NCBI GenBank assembly: GCA_965237785.1
Contig: OZ250159.1
Location: 1,736,001 to 1,800,000 of the forward strand
DNA length: 64,000 nt
Source of the DNA: UBA6522 sp965237785
GTDB lineage: Bacteria; Pseudomonadota; Gammaproteobacteria; Steroidobacterales; Rariloculaceae
Reading direction: 5' to 3'
Shown here: piece after piece, positions 52,917-60,940 of the stretch
Layout: the number at the start of each line of letters is the position of its first letter
How positions within the stretch are numbered: position 1 is the first letter of the stretch
The notes under the pieces: model-generated
The model's input: the letters and a program-made list of their open reading frames with translations, nothing else
Databases searched by the model: none
Told to the model about the DNA's origin: nothing
Translations under genes and position numbers: made by a program

Positions 52917-53789
52917 CTACAATTGTGATACCACCCAGTCGCCGATCTTGTCCTCAAGCAGCGATAACGGCATCGGGCCATCCATCAGCACCTGGGCGTG
53001 GAATGCTTTGACGTCAAATTGGTCACCCAGGCGCTCCTCCGCGTCATCGCGCAGTTCACTGATCTTGAGCTGACCAATCTTGTATGCCAGGACCTGCCCC
53101 GGAAAGGCTATGACCCGCTCGGCTTCAGAAACGGCACGCGCTTCTTTTACCGCGGAATTCGTGTACATGAAGTCGAGCACGTCCTGTCGCGTCCATTCTT
53201 TTGCGTGCAGGCCGGTATCAACGACCAAGCGAATAGCGCGCCAGAGCTCGCCGTTCAAGGCACCAAAGTACTGATACGGATCGGTATAGACGCCAATTTC
53301 CTTGCCAAGAGTCTCGGCATAGAGGCCCCAGCCTTCGGTGAATGCCGCAGAGCCGCCAAATCGCCGGAAGCTTGGCAGGTCCGCATTTTCTACCTGGAGG
53401 GAGCGTTGGAAATGGTGGCCGGGAAATCGCTCGCCCTCGAGCGACTGCTCACGATTGAACCGGAATATGTCGTAGCTCAACCTGTCCTGGCGCGAGAGTT
53501 GCTCGCGATCAATATTCAGGAGGCGCGCGACGAATACCTCATCGAGCTGGCGGCTGGCTTCACGATGTTCCGGACCGATCGAATTGGCGAACTGATCGTT
53601 AAAGCGGTAATCACCAATTGTGGACGCGCGCATCGGGTTGAGTTCAAGGCCGCGTTCGAAAAACTCGTCGAATAGCGCGTGCAGAGCCGCGGTCGGGTCA
53701 GCCACGTCGGCCGGCGGCTCGGCTTGTTCGTTACCGCATGCTGCGACAAACAGGGCTACTGTCAGCGTGGCAGCAGGTAGCACTTTCAT
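52917..53789 (-). CDS. DUF885 lipoprotein with a large internal deletion
   Basis: The product (290 aa) begins with a lipoprotein signal (ATLTVALFVAAC). It carries the N-terminal part of DUF885 (FDEFFERGLELNPMRASTIGDYRFND, DRLSYDIFRFNREQSLEG) and then the C-terminal part (PGHHFQRSLQVENADLPSFRRFGGSAAFTEGWGLYAE, DPYQYFGALNGELWRAIRLVVDTGLH). Family members are ~580-610 aa. The missing ~300 residues were lost in frame at ~53,420 (ERFP-GHHF). The PGHH...E zinc-peptidase-like motif remains, but the fold is surely damaged. ATG 53789 was chosen for the lipobox. Confidence 0.8.
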   Translation of the reverse strand: MKVLPAATLTVALFVAACGNEQAEPPADVADPTAALHALFDEFFERGLELNPMRASTIGDYRFNDQFANSIGPEHREASRQLDEVFVARLLNIDREQLSRQDRLSYDIFRFNREQSLEGERFPGHHFQRSLQVENADLPSFRRFGGSAAFTEGWGLYAETLGKEIGVYTDPYQYFGALNGELWRAIRLVVDTGLHAKEWTRQDVLDFMYTNSAVKEARAVSEAERVIAFPGQVLAYKIGQLKISELRDDAEERLGDQFDVKAFHAQVLMDGPMPLSLLEDKIGDWVVSQL

Positions 53790-53815
53790 TACGATTCTCC
53801 ACTGGTTACAGAACA

Positions 53816-53985
53816 TCAGATCTCGTTGTTGTTCGCCGCCGCAGCGATGTGTTCCGCGGCACGGAAGGCCAATGCCATGATGGTCATCGTCGGCTGGCCG
53901 CGCCCGGACGTCACCATGCTGGAGCCGTCGCAGATGAACAGGTTCGATACGTCGTGGCTGCGGTGATAGCGGTCGACGACGGAAC
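53816..53985 (-). pseudogene. GMC oxidoreductase C-terminal remnant
   Basis: The minus-strand translation reads EDPCGRSVVDRYHRSHDVSN then LFICDGSSMVTSGRGQPTMT and ends IMALAFRAAEHIAA. This is the C-terminal catalytic end of a GMC oxidoreductase (D-G-S ... N/QPT-hIxAL). The remaining ~500 residues are absent: beyond ~53,985 the sequence belongs to a plus-strand binding-protein gene. It lies 27 nt upstream of the DUF885 gene. Confidence 0.75.
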
Positions 53986-54064
53986 GGCCGCAAGGATCCT
54001 CGAGAAGTACGGCGTGGACCCGGACGATCTGTACAACCCGATTCCCATTAACGTTACCGAGTGA
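53970..54064 (+). pseudogene. Amino-acid ABC transporter binding protein, C-terminal remnant
   Basis: The plus strand reads VDDGTAARILEKYGVDPDDL then YNPIPINVTE and a stop. 'GTxxxILEKYGV' is the last helix of family 3 periplasmic amino-acid-binding proteins. It stands 29 nt before the permease gene, the expected operon position. Everything upstream of ~53,970 is unrelated. Confidence 0.6.
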
Positions 54065-54092
54065 TCGCTCGCGACGTAGCCGAGTGAGGGTT

Positions 54093-55018
54093 ATGAAAAC
54101 AGCCGAATCCCTGGGGTCTGAATCCAGCGCCCCTGTCTTCACGGAACCGCGAAGATACGGCCGCTGGGCTTCGGCCGCCGGAGTCCTGCTGCTGTCCTTC
54201 CTCATCGCCCAGTCGTTCTACACGAACCCGTTCATCGACCACTCGGTGATCGGCGAATACCTATTCCACCCCGTGATCCTCAGCGGGGTGTGGGTGACTA
54301 TCACGCTCGCGGTCACCGCGATGATCCTCGCGACGGTCCTCGGGGTCATCTTGGGCCTCATGTCGAGGTCGAGCAATCCTGTCCTCACCGGGATCAACCG
54401 GGCGTATATCGCGTTCTTTCGGGCCGTGCCGCTGCTCGTTCAGATTCTGATCTGGGGAAATCTCTCGCTGTTCTTCCAGCGGATCACACTCACGATCCCC
54501 TTCACGAGCACCACGCTGTTCGACCTCGACACCAACGATGTGATGACCACGTTCGTTGCCGGAGCCCTCGGATTGGGCCTCCACCAGGCTGCCCGCATGT
54601 CGGAGGTTGTGCGAGCGGGCGTCAACTCCGTCGGTCGCGGACAGTTTGAGGCGGCGCTGTGAGCCTGGGGATGCAGCGCCTTCAGGTGACGTTCCGCGTG
54701 GTGCTGCCGCAGGCGATGCGTGTGATCGTCCCACCGGCGGGCAATGAGTTCATCTCCGTATTGAAGGCGACCTCGCTCATCTTCGTGATCGCCGGCGGCG
54801 ACCTATTGACGAACGCACAGAACATCGCCGCGACAAATCTGCGAGTGCTCGAGCTGCTGACCGTCGCGTCCATTTGGTACTTGGCGATGGTGGCAATCGC
54901 AACCGCCGGACAGCGACTCCTCGAACGTCGGTTCTCGAAGGGCTACCGCGGCGACCACACGTCCACTTCGCCCATCCGGATGACCGTTCAAAAGGTCAGC
55001 GCATGGTTGCAGCGGTAG
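54093..55018 (+). pseudogene. Polar amino-acid ABC transporter permease, frameshifted
   Basis: A HisM/GlnP-like inner-membrane permease of ~308 aa when repaired. Membrane helices include ILSGVWVTITLAVTAMILATVLG, and FFRAVPLLVQILIWGN is the family signature. The frame breaks at ~54,655-54,662 inside the EAA loop: GQFEAAL is followed by TGA, while the other frame continues SLGMQRLQVTFRVVLPQAMRVIVPP. Removing two bases (a TG duplicate) restores EAALSLG. The EAA loop contacts the ATPase, so the break should disable transport unless it is a sequencing error. Confidence 0.75.
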
Positions 55019-55768
55019 AAATAACGAACGTCTCGAAATCGTACGGCGATGTCGAGGTGCTCATCAACACCTCACTCGTTGTGGAGGCTGGGACCACGCT
55101 CGGGCTGATCGGTCCGTCGGGTGCGGGCAAGAGCACCCTGCTGCGCTGCATCAATCATCTCGAGACCATCGACTCAGGGACCATCAAGGTGCACGGCGAG
55201 ATGGTGGGATACCGCAGGGAGGGCAGTCGCCTCTTCGAACTCGGACGCAGCGAGATCGCGCGGCGTCGGGCGGGCATCGAGATGGTGTTCCAGCATTTCA
55301 ACCTGTTCCCTCACATGACTGCCATCGAGAACGTGATGGCGGGGCCGGTGTACGTCAAGGGCATGGGCAAGGGCGAGGCCAGGGCCGTCGCCATGGAGCA
55401 CCTTCGGGCAGTAGCTGTCGAGAACCGGGCCGACTTCTACCCCAGCGAGCTCTCCGGCGGCCAGCAACAGCGCGTCGGCATCGCCAGGGCCCTCGCCATG
55501 GACCCGAAGGTAATTCTGCTCGACGAGCCGACGAGCTCGCTCGACCCCGCGCTCGTCGGTGAGGTCCTCGACGCGATGTCCGAGCTGAGCGGACGCGGCA
55601 TCACAATGCTGGTGGTCGCCCAACGAGATCGGTTTCGCACGAAGCTCGTGTGACGACGTGGCGATCATGGTCGATGGGGGAATCATCGAGCACGGTCCTC
55701 CGGGTGACGTGCTCGTGAACCCGAAAGAAGAGCGGTCACGAGTGTTCTTGCGAAGGGTCATTGGATGA
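55003..55768 (+). pseudogene. Polar amino-acid ABC transporter ATP-binding protein, frameshifted
   Basis: A GlnQ/HisP-like ATPase. Walker A GPSGAGKST, Q-loop FQHFNLF, signature LSGGQQQR and Walker B VILLDEPTSSLD are all present. At ~55,615-55,625 the frame breaks just where the H-loop should be: MLVVAQRDRF... stops at 55653, while one base fewer gives HEIGFARSSCDDVAIMVDGG and EHGPPGDVLVNPKEERSRVF to 55768. The start overlaps the permease end by 16 nt. It is damaged in step with the binding protein and permease. Confidence 0.75.
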
Positions 55769-55849
55769 CCGCCCGCACCTCGTCGTGGACTGCGATGCGC
55801 ACGGAACACCGTCGAGCCGCAGCGCTCTTGCCACGGCAGCGGCTCTCGA

Positions 55850-55978
55850 TCACGGGACCATGATCACGAGCATTGACGCGGGTCGGTTGGTCGCATTCTG
55901 CACGGATCGGCTCTCTCCGGGAGGAATGAGGCAGGAGTCCAGGGGGCCGAGCAGCACGGGCCCGTCCTCCGTGGTCAC
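55850..55978 (-). pseudogene. Cupin-domain remnant
   Basis: The minus strand encodes TTEDGPVLLGPLDSCLIPPG then ESRSVQNATNRPASMLVIMV. 'GPLDSCLIPPGxxxxxxNxxxxPAxxLVI' is the second half of a cupin barrel. It could begin at a GTG at 55978, immediately after the IclR stop, but the first cupin motif is missing. Confidence 0.5.
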
Positions 55979-55979
55979 T

Positions 55980-56801
55980 TCAGTCGTTGGTCGCGTTGGG
56001 GTTGGGCCATGGCGAGTTTCCATTCGAGCCGCTCCAGCCGAGTGCGAGACTGGCATCGTGCGCGGTCCTGCGCACGATCTCGGTGAGGTACTCCTCGCGG
56101 CCCTCGAAGCTGGCGGTAGGCATCGCGGCGCTGATCGCGGCGTAGTTGTTCGCATCGTCGACGACGAGCGCTGCGAGCGCACTGATACCGATCCCGTGTT
56201 CTTCACGATCGAAGGCCACGCCTTCGGTCGCGGCACGGTCCAGTTCGTCCATAAGGCGCTCGGGATCCGTGTTGGTGTGGTAGGTCCGGGATTCCAGCCG
56301 TTCAGGCAGCTTTGCGCGAAGAACCGCCCGCGGTAGAGCGGCCAGCAGGATCTTTCCATTCGCAGTGCAGTGTGCAGGGAAAGTCGTGCCGACGAGTGTG
56401 ACGGCGCGCAGCCCTTGACCGACGATCGCCTGGTCGAGAAACCGCACGTTGAGCCCTTCGAGAACGGTGAGGCTCGTGCCCTCCGAGATCTCTGTTGCGA
56501 GCCTCTCGAGGAAGGGACGCATCGTGGGAGTGAGCGCCGGCCGGGAACTCGCGGCGAGACGGCCGAACTCCGAGCCGAGTCGGAGGCCCCCGACGCCGGC
56601 CCCCTTTGCGACGAAGTGCGCACTCTGGAGGGTTTGAACGATTCGGTGAACCGTCGAGCGTGGAAGACCGGTGCGCTCCGCGAGGTCGGTCAGCGTAAGG
56701 TCTTCGCCGGCGTTCCCGAGCGCACGCAGGATCTCGATCGTGCGGATCACGGACTGCACCCGCTTTGTCCTGGGGGCCTTGCCCTCGCTGACGTCGACCA
56801 T
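55980..56801 (-). CDS. IclR-family transcriptional regulator
   Basis: A ~273-residue regulator. The N-terminal winged helix reads VQSVIRTIEILRALG...LTLTDLAERTGLPRSTVHRIVQTL. The C-terminal effector domain has LTVLEGLNVRFLDQAI, FPAHCTANGKILLAALP, GVAFDREEHGIGISALAA and AAISAAMPTASF. It is divergent from the sulfatase-decarboxylase-aminotransferase operon with a palindromic site between them, so it likely controls that operon and itself. The ATG at 56801 is preferred over a TTG 12 nt earlier. Confidence 0.9.
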   Translation of the reverse strand: MVDVSEGKAPRTKRVQSVIRTIEILRALGNAGEDLTLTDLAERTGLPRSTVHRIVQTLQSAHFVAKGAGVGGLRLGSEFGRLAASSRPALTPTMRPFLERLATEISEGTSLTVLEGLNVRFLDQAIVGQGLRAVTLVGTTFPAHCTANGKILLAALPRAVLRAKLPERLESRTYHTNTDPERLMDELDRAATEGVAFDREEHGIGISALAALVVDDANNYAAISAAMPTASFEGREEYLTEIVRRTAHDASLALGWSGSNGNSPWPNPNATND

Positions 56802-56821
56802 CCTGACTAGCAAGAATTCAT

Positions 56822-56838
56822 GTACCGCATAGTGGGAT
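56822..56838. promoter_or_regulatory. Putative IclR operator
   Basis: GTACCGCATAGTGGGAT is an imperfect palindrome resembling the TTCCGCATxxCGGAA-type sites of IclR regulators. It lies 21 nt upstream of the iclR-type start and ~100 nt upstream of the divergent operon. Confidence 0.4.
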
Positions 56839-56897
56839 GAGGCTATCCCCGCCCCGAATGGTTGTCAACCGCGTGCCCGAAAAGTCCGCATCTCGCT

Positions 56898-56927
56898 TGA
56901 CAAAGCAGTTGGTGAATCACGATTCTG
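56898..56927 (+). promoter_or_regulatory. Putative promoter of the sulfatase operon
   Basis: TTGACA (about 56898-56903) is followed 17-18 nt later by a weak -10 box (GATTCT). Transcription would start close to the first possible ATG of the sulfatase gene. Confidence 0.35.
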
Positions 56928-56934
56928 TCCCGTC

Positions 56935-58056
56935 ATGTGGGCTTTCCTATCCGACATCGTAGGGCGGCCTCCCGGTGCGAGGGCTTGGCTTCGAGAGATG
57001 AATGCCGTAGATGAGAAGAAGCGGTCGGACCCTCGGATGACCACGTCACAGGGGACGCGGAGACGGGCCTACGACGGCTTCGACGGGGAGATCGGGCGGA
57101 CATTCTCCGAGTCCACCCCGTCATGGCCCGCAGAGACCTCGGCCAGGCCGGGAAGCCCGAACATCATCTTGATGCTGGCCGACGATCTCGGTTATTCGGA
57201 CGTCGGCTGCTTCGGTGGGGAGATCCCCACCCCTAACCTCAACGCCATCGCCGACCAGGGCATCCGGTACACGAACTTCCATGCCACCCCGAAGTGCTCG
57301 ACCACCCGCGCTTCGCTCATGACGGGCGTCGATCACCACCTCGCGGGCTTCGCCGACGTCGTCCACGTCGATCCCGGCTACCCGAACTACAGGATGGAGC
57401 TGGGGGTCGCCCCGATCTACAGCGACAATCAGGATGAGAAAGCGGAGGTCGCGCGCCTTGGGAGGGAGGGCGTAGCCCCAGCGAGCAAGGCGCGCGGCGG
57501 CGGGGCCCAGACCCTGGACAGGTATCGCTCCCGGATCCTCGTCCAGATGCGATCCTTCGACGTGCGAGTCGATTTCGGGGACGGATACCGGCCCACCGAC
57601 GAAGGTGTTCTGATCGCACAGGGCGATCAGGGTGGCGGCTACCTTCTGTACGTCGAGGATGGCCATCTGCACCTCTGTCACAACTACGGCGGTCGGACGC
57701 GTGACTTCGACATGGGTGCCCTCGGTCCGCGCCTCGATCAGATCGGCGTCGCGTTCGTCGCCCGACCCGAAGGGGTATGTTCCGTGAGTATCGCAGTCCA
57801 CGGCGAGGTGCGGGAGGTCCCGGCACAATTCAACCTGTTCTCCGGCATCACGCCCTTCCAGGGAATCGATGTCGGGATCGACCGGAGATCGCCCGTCTCG
57901 CGGGAGCTGCGGTCGCGGCGGGGGACGTTCGCCTACTCGGGAGCCCTCCGTTCCGTCACGATCACGCCGGGTCAACGCTTGAGTGAGATGCTGCAATCGT
58001 CTCGAAGCCGTGTAGACGAGGAGCACAACCGGCTGGCGGAGCGCCTCGATGACTGA
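56935..58056 (+). CDS. Arylsulfatase-type protein with a large internal deletion
   Basis: The product has 373 aa; relatives with both ends have ~750. The N-terminal part is a sulfatase (AYDGFDGEIGRTFSESTPSW, PNIILMLADDLGYSDVGCFGG) with the formylglycine-site motif CSTTRASLMTG (C121; Thr where Pro is usual). After VDPGYPNYRMELG, at ~57,410, it passes into the C-terminal accessory domain (VLIAQGDQGGGYLLYVEDGHL, GIDVGIDRRSPVSRELRSR). The missing ~350-400 residues contain most of the catalytic domain, so activity is unlikely. The start could also be ATG 56998 or 57037. It overlaps the next gene by 8 nt. Confidence 0.8.
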   Translation: MWAFLSDIVGRPPGARAWLREMNAVDEKKRSDPRMTTSQGTRRRAYDGFDGEIGRTFSESTPSWPAETSARPGSPNIILMLADDLGYSDVGCFGGEIPTPNLNAIADQGIRYTNFHATPKCSTTRASLMTGVDHHLAGFADVVHVDPGYPNYRMELGVAPIYSDNQDEKAEVARLGREGVAPASKARGGGAQTLDRYRSRILVQMRSFDVRVDFGDGYRPTDEGVLIAQGDQGGGYLLYVEDGHLHLCHNYGGRTRDFDMGALGPRLDQIGVAFVARPEGVCSVSIAVHGEVREVPAQFNLFSGITPFQGIDVGIDRRSPVSRELRSRRGTFAYSGALRSVTITPGQRLSEMLQSSRSRVDEEHNRLAERLDD

Positions 58057-59518
58057 TCTTCGATCCGATCGGGATACCTCCCACGACCTCGGCGGATCGG
58101 CGCCGTCCTATCACATGGACCCCGACGAGTTCCGGCGTCATGGGCATGCCCTGGTCGAGTGGTTGGCTCGCTACATGGAGACGGTCGGCGAACGCCAGGT
58201 GATGCCGGACGTCGAGCCGGGAGACATTGCCGCGGCCATTCCGGCGACGGCCCCGGAGAAGCCCGAGCGGTTCGAGGACCTGATTCGTGATCTCGACGAG
58301 GTCGTGATGCCCGGCGTCACCCACTGGCAGTCACCGGGGTGGTTCGCGTACTACCCGGCAACCACGTCGGGACCCTCCATCCTGGGCGAGCTCGTGAGCG
58401 CGGGCCTCGGGGTGCAGGGGATGCTCTGGTCGACGAGTCCGGCTGCGACCGAGATCGAGAATCGGGTGACCGACTGGCTGGTGGATCTCCTCGGCCTCCC
58501 CGCGACATGGCGAAACCGGACCGGCCCGGGCGGTGGGGTCCTCCAGTCGAGTGCTTCGGACTCCACGCACCTGGTCCATGTGGTCGCCCGAGAACGAGCG
58601 ATGGCTGGGCAGACCCGTCGGCCGGAGTTCGTCGCCTACACGTCGGGCCAGGCACATTCGTCCGTCGAGAAGGGCGCCCGCGTCGCCGGCATCGAGCACT
58701 TCCGGGCGATCGACGTCGATGAGAACTGGAGTCTCGATCCGAAGGCGCTCCGAGCGGCGCTCGCCGCCGATCGAGACGCGGGGTTGACGCCGCTCATCGT
58801 CACGAGCGTCCTCGGCACGACGGGGACTGCGGCGGTCGATCCCATCGCCGCTATATCGCAGATCGCGAGCGACGAAGGCATGTGGCACCACGTCGACGCG
58901 GCATATGGCGGATCCGCCATGATCTGTCCGGAGTTCCGGCACCTCCAGGAGGGCGCGGCGTCGGCAGACAGTTACACGTTCAATCCTCACAAGTGGATGT
59001 TCACGAACTTCGACTGCAACGTTCTCTACGTCGCCGATCGCGCATCGCTGATCGACGCCATGTCCATTACGCCTCCGTATCTGAGAAATCCGGCTTCGGA
59101 GTCCGGCCGGGTGATCGACTACCGGGACTGGCAGGTGCCCCTGGGCCGGCGGTTCCGGGCGCTCAAGCTGTGGTGGGTGCTGCGCAGCTATGGCGCCGAG
59201 GGGATCCGGCACCATCTCCGAGAACACATCCGTCTCGCCGAGACGGTTGCTGCGAGGATCGAACAGCACGATCACCTCGCTCTGACTGCTCCGGTCTCCT
59301 TCGGTTTGGTGTGCTTCCGTCACCGTTCGGGGAACGACGCCACGATCGCGTTGCTGGATGCGATCAACTCGGTGCCCAACGTCTATCTGACGGGTTCGAG
59401 CCTCGGCTCGGAGCGCTTCATCCGGGTGTCGATCGGTTCGACGTGTACGACCACCGAGGACGTCGACCGACTGTGGAACATCATCGACCGGGCGGCTTCG
59501 GAGGAGGACAACACATGA
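58049..59518 (+). CDS. PLP-dependent group II decarboxylase (aromatic-L-amino-acid/DABA decarboxylase-like)
   Basis: A 489-residue decarboxylase of the AADC family. The N-terminal GHALVEWLARYMETV, HWQSPGWFAYYPATTSGPSILGELVSAG, the PLP region HVDAAYGGSAMICPE and the Schiff-base Lys in SYTFNPHKWMFTNFDC are all present, as is the C-terminal FGLVCFRHRSG. It should release CO2 from an amino acid; the aromatic, glutamate or 2,4-diaminobutyrate class cannot be fixed by eye. It overlaps the sulfatase by 8 nt and the aminotransferase by 4 nt, so the three form one operon. Confidence 0.93.
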   Translation: MTDLRSDRDTSHDLGGSAPSYHMDPDEFRRHGHALVEWLARYMETVGERQVMPDVEPGDIAAAIPATAPEKPERFEDLIRDLDEVVMPGVTHWQSPGWFAYYPATTSGPSILGELVSAGLGVQGMLWSTSPAATEIENRVTDWLVDLLGLPATWRNRTGPGGGVLQSSASDSTHLVHVVARERAMAGQTRRPEFVAYTSGQAHSSVEKGARVAGIEHFRAIDVDENWSLDPKALRAALAADRDAGLTPLIVTSVLGTTGTAAVDPIAAISQIASDEGMWHHVDAAYGGSAMICPEFRHLQEGAASADSYTFNPHKWMFTNFDCNVLYVADRASLIDAMSITPPYLRNPASESGRVIDYRDWQVPLGRRFRALKLWWVLRSYGAEGIRHHLREHIRLAETVAARIEQHDHLALTAPVSFGLVCFRHRSGNDATIALLDAINSVPNVYLTGSSLGSERFIRVSIGSTCTTTEDVDRLWNIIDRAASEEDNT

Positions 59519-60906
59519 TCTCAGAACAGGAACTCGAAGCACTGTCATTTCCCGGCGCTCCGAAGATCGTCTCGTCCGTTCTTCCGGGTCCGACGAGCGC
59601 AACCTTGCTCGAGGAGGCGCCGAACTACGAGTCCATGACCCGAGGAGGTGGGCGGTTCCCGCTGGTCTTCGACAACGGCAAGGGTGTGACGGTGCTCGAT
59701 CCGGACGGGAACCTCTACATCGACATGTCGGCAGGGGTCGCGGTCAACAGCGTCGGGCGGGTTCATCCAGATGTCATCGCGGCGATCGACCGCCAGTCCA
59801 AGGTGCTCATGCACGGATCCGACATCAGCAACACCAAACGGGGGGAGCTCGCCAAGAAACTTGCATCGGTGGCACCACCCGGCCTTCGTGACAACTGCAT
59901 CACCTACTTCACCCAGAGCGGTAGTGGCGCGGTGGAGAGCGCGGTCAAGTTCGCGAAGAGGATCACGGGAAGGCATCAGATCGTCGCCTTCCATGGGGCG
60001 TATCACGGGACATGGCACGCCGCGAACTCGCTCACGACTGGCGATCAGTACCGGGCCGGTTATGGGCCCTTCATGGCCGGCGTGATCCACGTGCCGTATC
60101 AGTACTGCTATCGCTGCCCCTTCGGTCTGGAACGCAGCAGTTGCGGAATGGCCTGCGCAGGCTACGTGGAACACGTGCTGAACACGCCGTACACCGCGGC
60201 CGACGACGTGGCAGCCGTGATTATGGAGCCGCTCCAGGGTGAGGGGGGTTACGTGCCTCCGGATCCGGAGTTCGTCCAGACGGTCAAGGCCGCCTGCGAC
60301 AAGCACGGTGCATTATTCATAGCCGACGAGGTGCAGGCCGGCGCCGGCCGCACCGGGAAGATGTGGTCGATCGAGCACGCTGGGGTGGAGCCGGACATGA
60401 TGACCTTCGGCAAGGGGATGGGTGGAGACCTTCCCATGGCCGGCCTTCTGATGCGCCGGGATCTGGCCGTGCAGCTCGACGACCACTCACAGCCGCAGAC
60501 CTTCGCCGCCAACGCCCTCTCGGCAGAGGTGTGCATGACCAATCTCCACATCATCGAGCGCGACGGTCTCGTTCAGCGAGCGGCCGAGGTCGGTGATGAG
60601 GCCATGCAGCGGTTGAAGGCTGCAGCGGAGGAGCTGGAGATCATCGGCGAAGTTCGTGGTCGTGGTCTGATGATCGGCATCGAACTGGTTGCGAACCGGG
60701 AGACCGGTGAGCCGATCAGCCCTGACAGGACCGCAGCCATCGTGGACGGGATGCTGCAGCGAGGGGTGATCATGGTGCCGTGCGGACGGTACGGCAACGT
60801 CCTTCGCCTGATGCCGTCCCTCACGATTCCTCGATCGTACCTCGACGCCGGCATCGACATCATGCTGGACGAGTTGCGCAACGCTCAGTCGGCGGCGGCC
60901 GAATAA
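59515..60906 (+). CDS. Class III PLP-dependent aminotransferase
   Basis: A ~463-residue omega-aminotransferase of the 4-aminobutyrate/acetylornithine group. It has TQSGSGAVESAVKFAKRITGRHQIVAFHGAYHG, EPLQGEGGYVPPD, FIADEVQAGAGRTGKMWSIEH and the PLP-Lys in MMTFGKGMGGDLPMAG. A Cys cluster (YCYRCPFGLERSSCGMAC) is unusual and might bind metal. The ATG overlaps the decarboxylase TGA (ATGA). A decarboxylase plus omega-aminotransferase suggests amine metabolism, fed by the adjacent (now broken) amino-acid transporter (inference). Confidence 0.93.
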   Translation: MISEQELEALSFPGAPKIVSSVLPGPTSATLLEEAPNYESMTRGGGRFPLVFDNGKGVTVLDPDGNLYIDMSAGVAVNSVGRVHPDVIAAIDRQSKVLMHGSDISNTKRGELAKKLASVAPPGLRDNCITYFTQSGSGAVESAVKFAKRITGRHQIVAFHGAYHGTWHAANSLTTGDQYRAGYGPFMAGVIHVPYQYCYRCPFGLERSSCGMACAGYVEHVLNTPYTAADDVAAVIMEPLQGEGGYVPPDPEFVQTVKAACDKHGALFIADEVQAGAGRTGKMWSIEHAGVEPDMMTFGKGMGGDLPMAGLLMRRDLAVQLDDHSQPQTFAANALSAEVCMTNLHIIERDGLVQRAAEVGDEAMQRLKAAAEELEIIGEVRGRGLMIGIELVANRETGEPISPDRTAAIVDGMLQRGVIMVPCGRYGNVLRLMPSLTIPRSYLDAGIDIMLDELRNAQSAAAE

Positions 60907-60940
60907 CGACATGACTTTCTGCTCAAACAAAGGTGACTAT

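Noticed and set aside
58882..59514. Upstream extension of the aminotransferase frame
   Set aside because: This part overlaps the decarboxylase gene in another frame and has no domain character; the ATG at 59515 overlaps the upstream stop as expected of a coupled operon.
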